A stretch of 64,000 nt of DNA from Actinomycetes bacterium (GCA_023394615.1 JAEXAI010000017.1:88124-152123), one strand, 5' to 3'. Counted from the stretch's first letter, positions 44,401 through 52,163 are shown. Numbers and translations: made by a program. The notes: generated by a model not told the origin, from the letters alone.

Positions 44401-46062
44401 TGAAAAGGTTTTGTCTCGGTCGGCGGCAGTGATGGTCTTGTTGGTTTCTCCTGCCGTCACAGTCACGGTCTTGCCTTCGCTCACGTTATCGAACGTAAGG
44501 ATTTCCGTATCGCCCGCCTTCACAGGCAGATAGTTAGTCGAACCGGTATAGGTTGCGCCGTCTTTTTTGGCACCGGTCATAGTAATGTTGGTCTCGCCGA
44601 AGGAGAAAACACCATTTGCAGCCGTAACTGCCGCATCGTTATACTTGACAGGCACCTGTACGGCGGAAGCATCACCAACATAGATGTCGATTTGCTTTAT
44701 CGTATCGCTCATGGTGAATACATAGGTTTTGTCTTCGCTTGCAGATGTAATGGTCTTGGAAGCATTCTCTCCTGCCGTAACGGTGATAGCCTGCCCATCG
44801 GGAACGACGAACGAGAGGGAAACGGCATCGTCCTTCTTAAGCGCAAGAGAGAAATCTGAACCCGTATATGCAGCATTGTTAATAGTCGCGCCCATGGTTG
44901 GGCCATTCGTACCGAATGTGAACGTACCGCTCGCAGCTGCGACGGGGTTGCCCTCAAAGACAACGGGCACGTTCGTGACGCCTTCATCCCCTACGGATAT
45001 GCTTATAGTTGTGGTTGCAGCAGACATGGTGAACGTATAGGTCTTATCGGTATCGGTCGAGGCAATGCTCTTCTTGCCGGCAGCTGTGTCCACGGTTACG
45101 GCTTTCCCCTCAGGAATACCCGCAAAAGTGAGCACGACGCTGCTGTCTAGAGCCGCTGGGATGTCGGCAGAGTCACCAGCATAGGGAACTTCACCTACAG
45201 CTGCTGTCATAGTTACGCCGCTCTCGCCAAATGCGAAAGCACCCTCTGTTGGCGTTACGGGATTATTCTGGTATTTCACAGTTGTTTTGGGAACCACAAC
45301 GCCGATGGTTATGTCAATCTGCTTTACGTCAGATGTCATATTGAACGAGAAGGACTTATCAATGTCACTCGCCAAGATAGTCTTCTGCCCACCTGCTGCA
45401 ACAACAGTCACGGCCTGCCCTGGAGGAATATCGGTGAACGAGAGCACTACATTTTCACCAACTATAAGAGGCAAGTACGCATCATTTCCGGAGTATGCCA
45501 TTCCATCATTGGTGGCACCCATAGAAACATCCGTGTCGCCGAAGACAAACTTCCCATCCTTTGCAGTGACAACGCTGCCTTTATAATACACGGGAACCGT
45601 ATAGCCGGTTACTGTCTCGGTTACCCCTTGTGTGGCAATACCCTGGTTCCCCGCATTTACTTCCTGGGAGCCACCCTGATTACCTGTATTGACTTCTTGT
45701 GCGGCAATACCTTGGCTCCCTGTATTTACTTCCTGTGCGCCAGTTGAAGATTCCTGCACTGCTGGAGTAGCTTCCAGCGTGCTTGCTGCTACGGCAGAGG
45801 TGCTTGCACTCGTTTGATCGATAGCCACAGTCGGCTCCGATACAACCTGAGTCTCAACCGATGCCTGGGGCGTATCATTTACCGCAGTCGGCACATTGGA
45901 TGCCGTGTCGGTTGCGGTTTTCGTTACCGTCGAAGCGACTTCCGCAAAACCTACGGCCGGAACAAGCGCAAGTGCCAGGCAAAACGCCATCAGAACCGAG
46001 AACGCTTTCTTCCTTGCTAACACCCGCTTCTTTACTCTTGAAAAGCTTTTCGATGTTTTCAT
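41452..46062 (-). CDS. Very large secreted surface protein with nine ~100-residue repeats and a variant sorting signal
   Basis: Start at ATG 46062 (MKTSKSFSRVKKR) behind GAGGG; the longer frame is unsupported. The 1536-residue product has an N-terminal signal peptide (about 1-40, VPAVGFAE), a Gln/Asn/Gly-rich repeat (QEVNTGNQGI-like), seven tandem domains of about 100 residues (about 150-887), a unique domain (about 887-1267), two more repeats (about 1267-1470) and a C-terminal signal: SPKTSD at about 1503, a hydrophobic helix and the basic tail RRIRIAKR. Each repeat follows Y-x-(G/N)...G-x-F-x-FG...Y-x-G-x...IPxG...F-x-F-x-M. It resembles an Ig-like or bacterial adhesin stalk. It is separated from the upstream genes by a terminator. 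Function: probably adhesion or surface layer. Confidence 0.88.
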   Translation of the reverse strand: MKTSKSFSRVKKRVLARKKAFSVLMAFCLALALVPAVGFAEVASTVTKTATDTASNVPTAVNDTPQASVETQVVSEPTVAIDQTSASTSAVAASTLEATPAVQESSTGAQEVNTGSQGIAAQEVNTGNQGGSQEVNAGNQGIATQGVTETVTGYTVPVYYKGSVVTAKDGKFVFGDTDVSMGATNDGMAYSGNDAYLPLIVGENVVLSFTDIPPGQAVTVVAAGGQKTILASDIDKSFSFNMTSDVKQIDITIGVVVPKTTVKYQNNPVTPTEGAFAFGESGVTMTAAVGEVPYAGDSADIPAALDSSVVLTFAGIPEGKAVTVDTAAGKKSIASTDTDKTYTFTMSAATTTISISVGDEGVTNVPVVFEGNPVAAASGTFTFGTNGPTMGATINNAAYTGSDFSLALKKDDAVSLSFVVPDGQAITVTAGENASKTITSASEDKTYVFTMSDTIKQIDIYVGDASAVQVPVKYNDAAVTAANGVFSFGETNITMTGAKKDGATYTGSTNYLPVKAGDTEILTFDNVSEGKTVTVTAGETNKTITAADRDKTFSFTKDASVTQITISVRVAATAELSYQNSKVVPASGTFTFGGSGVTCNAKVGDADYSGNSGDIPGYVGDEVILTFANIPTGKVVVLDQNGTKTVIAETDASKVYTFIMSNIHNQINVAIENALTTSIIYQGEKLAPANGTFKFTPTSVECTIKVGDTVYAGNSADIPAKIGDTVEVVFTGIPAGGSITASVNGQQKQITSTNPTYLFTMADNTNPIQVDVPSTTVVWSGGTPTVFGGEFTFVGSGVTMTTLVGSPSGQVITGYPYRGTSTSIPAVNGNGVYLDFSIPAGQTLSVEVQTEAAPQKKTLTSDDHTFSFIMSEQSRTIAVSTSATFSLAAEYNDTYKSTYGAIQYRINEGEWTDIATGTTVTTGQYQSVERYNYTLPSGTADIKIIQPTDGQGKYTTNDGKGWMGDFQDPDGGGLQPSPSEFNGANGYVIKGYGTGEFRIDFTQPFGSLSWSSVPAEPFPEAVLKNGTVLIKDLTNAAVFDQMKSHQALDGTEGFAAIINPTATITATLTPARGYQVLSTNIRGADGQEVTLTPDKDNACTFTFNVAYNINMPIYAVFSEVKDTATSTSAKVSDVSFTGAEQAIASGNLNMTVVDATTDTTAADTARGGTAVATVDVTLDQYWNQGSVDTRWTNKLTSLDEPATVTMQLDATLQLADGETYQVVRDHNGTKTVVDSTYDADTNTLSFSSNEYSEFTLVKSAAPAVEASATMRYNGSDVVAAGGTFTYGMSGVSSTAKVAGTAFVGSTANITANVGDDVVLTFAGIVSDDTVKVTVNGTTQKVTAASNTCTFTMKETTKTIEVETPSTQVVWSGGTPTVNAGTFTFGATGITATAEVTHLQSLVPFTGNSPIIPAVSGDKISLNFNIPAGKTIDASVQTASGLLTKTLTSTDNAFTFTMDSASTKITLTSPADGTGAVDNTVADTTGNAKDTTTTKSTATSKSPKTSDSVSWPLVALIALGGLAIGGVAARRIRIAKR

Positions 46063-46200
46063 TATCTTCCCTCTTTCTTCGACCGACCCGTTAAAGCGGA
46101 ATTTCCACCCAGCCCAAAAGCAGACTTCATTGCTGATTATCACAATGACGCAGACCCGCATGGGTAACAAGGACAGACAAGGGATAGACTCGTGAATAGA

Positions 46201-46222
46201 GGGTTAGTTTTGGGATAGGTGG
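46201..46222 (-). promoter_or_regulatory. Candidate LuxR-linked box upstream of the repeat protein
   Basis: The segment contains TAGTTTTGGGATAGGTG, also present at 50078-50094. On the plus strand it forms GGGTTAG-TTTT-GGGATAG, two near-identical heptads 11 bp apart. It lies about 139 bp upstream of the start. Confidence 0.55.
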
Positions 46223-46234
46223 CCTATCAAGACG

Positions 46235-46263
46235 AAAGCGCCCGACTAAAAGCCGAGCGCTTT
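46235..46263 (-). terminator. Terminator of the 97-aa/500-aa/605-aa gene operon
   Basis: On the minus strand a stem of 12 pairs (two G-U) forms around a 5-nt loop, with AAA/TTT flanks. It lies 83 bp after the stop of the 605-residue gene. Confidence 0.7.
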
Positions 46264-46345
46264 GTTTCAAATGGCGCGAATCAGGTGTCTGAATCGCTTT
46301 ACAGCCAGCGGCAGCTTGCGTGCTGCCAACCGGGCAACTTTCAGG

Positions 46346-48163
46346 CTAGTGCCTTGCGTTGCGAGAGCGCCTTGCGGCATATCCGCCAATCGCCAGACTG
46401 CCCACGGCAACCAACGCAATCAAAGGCCACGAAACCGCATCGGAGGTGTTCGGTGACTTGCTTGGCGCGGTTGTTTTAGCAGTCGTCGTAGTACTCGTCG
46501 TGGAAGCCGTCTTCACGAGCGTGAATGCAGAGTACTCATTGGAGCTGAAGGACAGCGTGTTGGCGGCTGCATCGTAGGTGGAATCGACCACCGTCTTCGT
46601 GCCATTGTGGTCGCGCACTACCTGGTAGGTCTCGCCATCAGCCAGCTGCAAAGTATCGTCGAGCTGCATGGTGACCGTAGCAGCCGTGTCAAGCTCGGTA
46701 AGATTATTGGTCCAACGAGCATCTGCGGAACCCTGGTTCCAGTACTGGTCCAGAGTCACGTCATAGGTGGCCACTGCCGTGCCGCTTCCCACGGTTGCCG
46801 TGGCAGCGGTATCGGTGGCGGCGTCGCTCACCGTCAGGTCCAGGTTACCGGAATCAATAGCATTCTCAACACCTGAAAGAGCAACCCCGCTCACCGTGTT
46901 GCTGGTGCTGGTTGCACTGTCAGCCACTTTGGTAAAGGCGGCAGCAATAGCCGTGTTCGCATTATTCGCAATGTTGAACGTGAACGTGCACTTGCTGTTC
47001 TTGTCTGGCGTTATTATTATTGCACTGCCCATAGAGTCTTTGATGTTCGTAGAGAGCACCTGGTAACCTCTGTCGGGAGTGAGCGTGCAGGTGATATTCG
47101 CCGTATTGTCTATAATCGTGATGAATCCGCGGGAACCATCAGCATCCTGCCACGAGGACTTCTGCGCGGTTATAGGATCCTTGTAATGGGAGATGGCTGG
47201 ATTCGTGTCAATATCTTGGATAAGGCACGAGCCGTTGGTAAGAACATCCGCATCTTTCACCTGACCACCGGTTTTGCTGTCCCAGAACAACGACCAGAAG
47301 GGATTCATGAAGTTGATATAGTAGGTGCCTGCGCCATAGACATTTTTCTCATCGTAATAACCGGCCACCCCGTTGAACTCTGCAGGGTAAGGTTGCACGA
47401 TACTACCGACTGGCGTCGTGAATTCGCCCATCCAGCCAACACCGTTGTTTGTCGTGTACTTGCCGGTTGCGGTATTGTAAGGTTGAATGATCTTGATGTA
47501 CGCAGTGCCGGCGGGAAGGACGTAGCCATATGCTCCGTCCAGTTTCTTCTCTGTGGCACTTGAAAGATCGGACCACGTCGTACCATTGTCGATACTGTAT
47601 TGGATGGTCGCATAGGTGGATTTGTAAGTTGCGTCATACTGGGAACCCAGAACGAACGTGGCCGAACTGTCCACCGAGACGGAAATTTGACCTGAGTTCG
47701 CGGACATGGCAAACTTAAAGGTCTTATCGTCATCATTGGACTTGATGGTTTTCTGAGTAGACCCGGTGGCCGTGGCCACCTCAGCTGTTACGCTGCTGCC
47801 AGATGGAATGCCCGAAAATGTGAGAATCATATTTTCACCAATGGCTGCCGGGATACTGGGGCTATCACCATTGTAGGTGCTATTGCCAACCTTGACCGTG
47901 CAGGCAACACCAGTGTTGCCGAAGGTGAATCTGCCGTTTGACGGAGTAAGCGCGGCGCCATCATAGATAATTTGCGTCATAGGGCTGTCGGCCAACGTTG
48001 CGATCTCATTTGAATCGCTGGTGCTCTCGCCTTCCGCATAACCCATAGAGGGCACTATCGACAGCATCAAAACCAGAGCAGCCAATGCCACCGACACCAA
48101 GAGCATTTTCTGCCGCGTCAACACGTGCGCCTTTATTATTGAAGTCCCTTTTAACAACGCCAT
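46346..48163 (-). CDS. Secreted surface protein, short paralogue of the repeat protein, with variant sorting signal
   Basis: The 605-residue product has a signal peptide (about 1-43, ending MGYAEG), one copy of the ~100-residue repeat (about 57-150), then a unique domain closely similar to that of the 1536-residue protein (YDATYKSTYATIQYSI; GYQVLSTNIKDSMG; TYDVTLDQYWNQGSADARW) and the C-terminal signal SPNTSD, a hydrophobic helix and RRSRNARH. The start codon overlaps the preceding stop as TAATG, with GGGGAG upstream, so translation is coupled to the 500-residue gene. The near-identical DNA in the C-terminal halves points to a recent duplication or gene conversion. Confidence 0.88.
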   Translation of the reverse strand: MALLKGTSIIKAHVLTRQKMLLVSVALAALVLMLSIVPSMGYAEGESTSDSNEIATLADSPMTQIIYDGAALTPSNGRFTFGNTGVACTVKVGNSTYNGDSPSIPAAIGENMILTFSGIPSGSSVTAEVATATGSTQKTIKSNDDDKTFKFAMSANSGQISVSVDSSATFVLGSQYDATYKSTYATIQYSIDNGTTWSDLSSATEKKLDGAYGYVLPAGTAYIKIIQPYNTATGKYTTNNGVGWMGEFTTPVGSIVQPYPAEFNGVAGYYDEKNVYGAGTYYINFMNPFWSLFWDSKTGGQVKDADVLTNGSCLIQDIDTNPAISHYKDPITAQKSSWQDADGSRGFITIIDNTANITCTLTPDRGYQVLSTNIKDSMGSAIIITPDKNSKCTFTFNIANNANTAIAAAFTKVADSATSTSNTVSGVALSGVENAIDSGNLDLTVSDAATDTAATATVGSGTAVATYDVTLDQYWNQGSADARWTNNLTELDTAATVTMQLDDTLQLADGETYQVVRDHNGTKTVVDSTYDAAANTLSFSSNEYSAFTLVKTASTTSTTTTAKTTAPSKSPNTSDAVSWPLIALVAVGSLAIGGYAARRSRNARH

Positions 48164-49665
48164 TATCTCCCCGTCTTCCTCGAACGACCCGTTGCTCCAA
48201 TTCTATTCGCAGCAACGCAGCATGTCAAAGCAAATCCTGCCGAAGCGAGCACGGTCAACAGCCAACCGGCTGTGTTGCTGTCGCCTGTTTTCGCTACCAC
48301 GTTCTTGGAAGCATCTGCCGTTGCTTCAGGTTGCTGCTGCGTCTGCGCAGGCGCATCACTGTATTTGAAAGCGAAGGAATAGCTCTGCATGTACTCGTCC
48401 ACGTAAGTTCTACGGGAAATGTACGAATAGCCCGTAGTATTCTCAACATAATTGGGGGATTTCACAATGGTATCCACCTGTTTGGACTTGATTTCATGTC
48501 CTATCAGCCCATACGTCATCTGATAAGCTGGATCTTTGGAAGTTTCAGCTTTTGGCGTAAAATAATCGGTAGTGACAACCGTTGAACTGCTCAAAAGGCA
48601 TTTCACAGTGAAGTTGCCGTCGCCGTCGCCAGTGACCTCGAACATCTTCTGGTTCGCCTGTGTTTCTGTGACAGTGCTGGGAATGTAGAAATTGGTCTCC
48701 GCCAGAGAAAGCTGCTTGGTTCCGGAGAATGACTCGCTCAGCCCAAAGACGCCTATAAGGTATTTTCCATAGGTCGCTTTATCGCTTTTGTTTATCTGTA
48801 TGGTCTTGCCGTCGGTGAAATCGAAGACGTTTTCGAAGGAAAGCGGATGATAGGCAATGGTGGGTTTCTTGACATGAATCGTATACTCATCTTGCCAGCC
48901 ATACTGAAAACCGTTGGCATTATTGTCGCCTGTCATAGGAGTTCTCGCCTCCGCAGGCTCAGACGTTGTTCCTTCGAAACCGGCAACCACCTTCACATCA
49001 CTGGCCGGCATGGTGAAGGTGTAGGTGGCGTCATCCACTTTCGTCAGGGGCACATCGGTGGCACTGGCATCATTGGTTATGGCGAATATGTAGTCCGCAG
49101 GAACATAGGTAATGATTGGATAGTCAAGCTGATCCACAACAGTAGTTGCGTTCGTGGCAGAGCAACCCGCATTCACATCGTTCACGACGCCTAGGGGCGG
49201 AGTTGAATGGAATACGAGCTTGTTCGTCAATTCCCTATAGGAAAGGCTACATTTCGTGGTGTTTTCTTCATTGGTAACCTTAATGGTGACCGTTTCGCCA
49301 GCAGCGACATTATAGGGCGTCGCTTTTATATAACCCCACCCATAAGACACCGCATAGACGTCATATGTGGCACCAACCACGCCTGCTGCCTCGATGCCCA
49401 TGGTCGATACGACCGGTTCTGCTGATGTAGTGCCTGCGGCCGTTTCCGCATTACCGCTCGTATCAAGAGTCTCAACCGTGCCATTCACTTGCGTCGCGGT
49501 CGTTTCCGCGCCCTCAGCCGCAACGGCCCCGGTTGCTTCCGCACCGCCGGTCGCTTCCGCGCCTTCCGCATGCGCCATGCTGGGCACCACTGTCGCCATT
49601 ATGCAAGCCACGACAATTGCCGCCGCCAAAGCGATTTCCAGAATCCATTTTTTCGTTCTTACCAT
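48163..49665 (-). CDS. Secreted surface protein with VAKTG-type sorting signal
   Basis: The 500-residue product has a signal peptide (residues 1-33, ending SMAHAEG), a low-complexity Ala/Glu/Thr-rich region (about 34-90), a central part lacking the ~100-residue repeat, and a C-terminal VVAKTGDSN at about 458, a hydrophobic helix and the basic tail RIGATGRSRKTGR. VAKTGD fits a sortase signal better than the SPxTSD of its neighbours. Only about three cysteines (CSLSYR, CSATN, CLLSS) are in the mature part. Second gene of an operon starting at 49988, 29 bp downstream of the 97-aa gene. Confidence 0.85.
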   Translation of the reverse strand: MVRTKKWILEIALAAAIVVACIMATVVPSMAHAEGAEATGGAEATGAVAAEGAETTATQVNGTVETLDTSGNAETAAGTTSAEPVVSTMGIEAAGVVGATYDVYAVSYGWGYIKATPYNVAAGETVTIKVTNEENTTKCSLSYRELTNKLVFHSTPPLGVVNDVNAGCSATNATTVVDQLDYPIITYVPADYIFAITNDASATDVPLTKVDDATYTFTMPASDVKVVAGFEGTTSEPAEARTPMTGDNNANGFQYGWQDEYTIHVKKPTIAYHPLSFENVFDFTDGKTIQINKSDKATYGKYLIGVFGLSESFSGTKQLSLAETNFYIPSTVTETQANQKMFEVTGDGDGNFTVKCLLSSSTVVTTDYFTPKAETSKDPAYQMTYGLIGHEIKSKQVDTIVKSPNYVENTTGYSYISRRTYVDEYMQSYSFAFKYSDAPAQTQQQPEATADASKNVVAKTGDSNTAGWLLTVLASAGFALTCCVAANRIGATGRSRKTGR

Positions 49666-49694
49666 GCTGTTCCCAATCCGTTCCCTAAGTTCGG

Positions 49695-49988
49695 TTAAAG
49701 CCTTGCCATGCTTGCCGTTATCGTTGAATCGATCTCGTCAAACAGGGCGTCAATAAGGTTGCAGTCCGTATCGTCTTTCTGCGAGGTAATCGTGACACGC
49801 ACGCCTTCCTGAGGATAGACGGTATCGATCTGCAGAAGCACTTCCCCGCACTCCGGCGTGCGAAGGCAAATTTGCCCACGCTCGCTGTTGTTGCTCGCAA
49901 CGCTCATGCCCAGCCTATCGATCGTGTCGTAGACCACGTTCAGCATTATTGCCTTGCTATAGGGAAACACCCTGTTCGCCCGTTTCAA
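49695..49988 (-). CDS. Small protein of unknown function (97 aa) heading the surface operon
   Basis: I place the start at TTG 49988 because AAGGAGG lies seven bases upstream; longer frames to ATG 50015 or 50099 would cover the promoter region. The product MKRANRVFPYSKAIML... is soluble and lacks a signal peptide. It has an N-terminal helix (LNVVYDTIDRLGMSV) followed by a beta-rich part (GQICLRTPECGEVLLQID, VRVTIT) and a C-terminal acidic helix (LIDALFDEIDSTI). I do not recognise a family. Position suggests a cytoplasmic regulator or accessory of the surface genes. Confidence 0.6.
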   Translation of the reverse strand: MKRANRVFPYSKAIMLNVVYDTIDRLGMSVASNNSERGQICLRTPECGEVLLQIDTVYPQEGVRVTITSQKDDTDCNLIDALFDEIDSTITASMARL

Positions 49989-50072
49989 AACAAGCCCTCC
50001 TTCGACAGATACCATAATGGCGCAAATGACCCGCCGCCGAAAGTGTAGGCAGGGGACAGCGTGCGCAGACAT

Positions 50073-50094
50073 GGGGATAGTTTTGGGATAGGTG
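50073..50094. promoter_or_regulatory. Direct-repeat box between the surface operon and the divergent LuxR gene
   Basis: GGGATAG occurs twice with TTTT between (50074-50091), followed by GTG; 20 of 21 positions match the box at 46201-46221. It lies 84 bp upstream of the 97-aa gene and about 115 bp from the start of the divergent LuxR frame. Confidence 0.6.
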
Positions 50095-50354
50095 CCCAAC
50101 AGGCACCCAAGAGGTACCCCATTCGCCGGGCTTTGAAAAGTTTATTTGAAAGCCATACGCTCGCGAGCCTTATAATGGTGCTTTGTTAATACGATACGGG
50201 AAGGTGATGGGCGATCGAAGCGCGAAAGACGCAAATTCGCGTATGTCTGCTGATATTCCTCTGCTTTCTGTGGACGGGATCGGCCTACATCACGTGGCTC
50301 TATCGCCTGACCGCTCTGTTCGGAGGCGCATCCGCCGATTGGCTTTCGGAAGGC

Positions 50355-51563
50355 GTGGGCTACCTGTTTCAGGCAGCCGGTCTGTTGCTGTTTGCAATCA
50401 CTGTGCGCCACCGCCCGAAACTGGTACAACAGAAGAGCTTCTTTGTCTGCGCGATTCTGGCCGATGGTATCGCTATGCTAGCCGCTGTGCTTTCCCCCAC
50501 TCAAACCACCGTGCTGGCATTCGGCCTTCTGATGAACCTTCTCCATGGCGTGGTCGCCGGAATTTACCTGACAATCCTGTCGCTCTACGTACCCCAACAA
50601 CGAACGGGTGCCGCATTCGGCATCGCATACGGCCTAGGCAGCATCGGTTCGTGGCTGCTTTCGCTGGTCATGGACGGACGCTTTCTGCAATCGCCTTACA
50701 GTTTGATCGTCTACTTCATACTGATTGGTGCAACGCTGTTTTTGAATCAGCGAGGCATAGGGCAGCGCTTTTCAGACAACGTGGACAATGCGCCGACGTT
50801 CCATCGTCCGGATTTCGCCTTGATTGCCCTTGTGGTGATTCTGCTTTCCGTCGTGAAGGGCTTAGGCTTCTATTTCCCGCTTTCGGAATCGACCAGCGGG
50901 TCGGTTAGCCTAGAATTCTCACGCGCCTTCTATGCGATAGGGCTGATAGCTGCCGGTTTCATCAACGATAGAAACCGCAAATACGGGGCTATCTGTTGTT
51001 TGGCGGCGTTGGTTTTTCCGTTCATCTCCATAGCGCTTATGGACGCACCGGGCGCTGATGCGGTGCTGTGGATTCTGGCGTATGTGTTCTTCGGCTTCTT
51101 CGCCGTGTGGCGCGTGATTGTGTTCTGCGACATCGCTGCAAAGAAAAGCGATCTTGTCTGGATGGCCGGCTTCGGGCTGCTGTTCGGTCGCGTCGGCGAT
51201 GCGGCAGGTGCTTTCGGGGGCATTCTGCTGAGTGGGCAAACTGTTTTGTTAGTCGTTATTTCTGCAGCTCTTTTCGTGGTATGCGTACTGCTTTTTTTCG
51301 CTCTGTACCACAAACTCTACGTTCCAGTGCTTACACAGGAGCAAAACGAGGAGCAGCTGCTCGCCGAGTTCGAGCATCAATACGAACTGTCCGCACGCGA
51401 GAGCGATGTTTTCCGGCTGGTGGAAAAGGGCCGTTCAAACAGCGAGATTGCTGGAGACCTCTACATTTCCGAAAGCACCGTGAAGTTCCATGTGAAAAAT
51501 ATCCTGCGGAAAACCGACTGCGGAAACAGGACCGAGTTGTCCGCAAAGTTCCGACAGCTGTAG
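50355..51563 (+). CDS. Membrane-anchored LuxR-family regulator, 5' end uncertain
   Basis: From GTG 50355 the frame encodes 402 residues: about ten TM helices arranged like an MFS protein and a C-terminal LuxR HTH (LSARESDVFRLVEKGRSNSEIAGDL, then SESTVKFHVKNILRK). The same frame is open back to TGA 50205-50207 and encodes a good first TM helix (RVCLLIFLCFLWTGSAYI), but holds no ATG, GTG or TTG before 50355. An ATG at 50207 lies behind GGGAAGG but one base out of frame. Either a rare ATC start at 50214, a frameshift after the start, or a sequence error is likely; the biological gene probably begins near 50207. It is divergent from the surface-protein operon and probably controls it. Confidence 0.8.
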   Translation: MGYLFQAAGLLLFAITVRHRPKLVQQKSFFVCAILADGIAMLAAVLSPTQTTVLAFGLLMNLLHGVVAGIYLTILSLYVPQQRTGAAFGIAYGLGSIGSWLLSLVMDGRFLQSPYSLIVYFILIGATLFLNQRGIGQRFSDNVDNAPTFHRPDFALIALVVILLSVVKGLGFYFPLSESTSGSVSLEFSRAFYAIGLIAAGFINDRNRKYGAICCLAALVFPFISIALMDAPGADAVLWILAYVFFGFFAVWRVIVFCDIAAKKSDLVWMAGFGLLFGRVGDAAGAFGGILLSGQTVLLVVISAALFVVCVLLFFALYHKLYVPVLTQEQNEEQLLAEFEHQYELSARESDVFRLVEKGRSNSEIAGDLYISESTVKFHVKNILRKTDCGNRTELSAKFRQL

Positions 51564-51589
51564 GCAGCACGGGGCGGGTGCGTGTGAGC

Positions 51590-51669
51590 GGGTCGCGCTT
51601 ATCTGCCTTGGGTCGCGCTTATCCGCCTTGGGTCGCGTTTATCTGCCTTGGGTCGCGTTTATCTGCGTC
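51590..51669. repeat. 20-bp tandem repeat, four copies
   Basis: Four consecutive units with consensus GGGTCGCG(C/T)TTATC(T/C)GCCTT begin at 51590, 51610, 51630 and 51650. The unit is not a multiple of three bases and is outside any gene. Confidence 0.9.
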
Positions 51670-51706
51670 GAATCGCGACCAGACTCGAGCAAATTGCCTT
51701 CCAGAT

Positions 51707-51866
51707 GGCGCGAAATGCGAGGTTAGGCTGTCTTGACTCGGCATTTTTCATGACCTACTGGAGCGGCTACCAGTTCGTACCGCTGTGAACAGGTGTTATA
51801 TGAATGGGTTGATTTGAGTTCGAACGATGGTTCGGTTTGAGACAGCCTAACCTCGACTTTCGCGCC
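51707..51866. repeat. Inverted repeat with 27-bp ends (160 bp)
   Basis: The ends 51707-51733 and 51840-51866 are inverted repeats that differ only at three positions near the middle (GAAATGCG versus GAAAGTCG). The interior contains ATTTTTCATGACCT, similar to ATTTTTCGTGACCT in inverted-repeat copy B. Confidence 0.85.
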
Positions 51867-51871
51867 AATTT

Positions 51872-51976
51872 TCGACCTATTTGCTTGAGTCTGCCGTGAA
51901 TATCGACCTATTTGCTCGAGTCTGCCGTGAGTATCGACTTATTTGTTCGAGTCTGCCGTGAATATCGACTTATTTA
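51872..51976. repeat. 31-bp tandem repeat, three copies and a partial fourth
   Basis: Units start at 51872, 51903, 51934 and 51965 and read TCGACCTATTTGCTTGAG and so on, with GTCTGCCGTGAATA at their ends. The fourth is cut after 12 bases. Confidence 0.9.
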
Positions 51977-51980
51977 TGCA

Positions 51981-52007
51981 AAGTGCCCGACCAGTGGTCG
52001 GGCACTT
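51981..52007. terminator. Strong hairpin, probably terminating rpsA
   Basis: AAGTGCCCGACCA and TGGTCGGGCACTT are perfect inverted repeats around a single G, so about 11-12 pairs can form. It lies 157 bp beyond the rpsA stop and about 420 bp beyond the LuxR stop. The strand it serves is uncertain. Confidence 0.65.
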
Positions 52008-52163
52008 CACTCATTACTCATTACCAATTACGCTCTGCATTTGGCAGCTTGTAGGCTGCGGCCGCTAACTCTCAGCTTGCGGGCACGCGTCATACGCTTG
52101 CGGCTCGCTGGTTGACAGCTTGCGCGTGCGTCACAAGGGCGCATACGCCGCAGCGGGCATGCC

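Larger units (their letters stand above)
51564..52163. other. Repeat-filled intergenic region between LuxR and rpsA
   Basis: No gene was found in 600 bp. It contains a 20-bp tandem repeat (51590-51669), an inverted repeat with 27-bp ends (51707-51866), a 31-bp tandem repeat (51872-51976) and a strong hairpin (51981-52007). Confidence 0.85.

Noticed and set aside
51872..51976. 31-bp repeats considered as a CRISPR array
   Set aside because: The units are directly contiguous with no spacers, and no cas gene is nearby.
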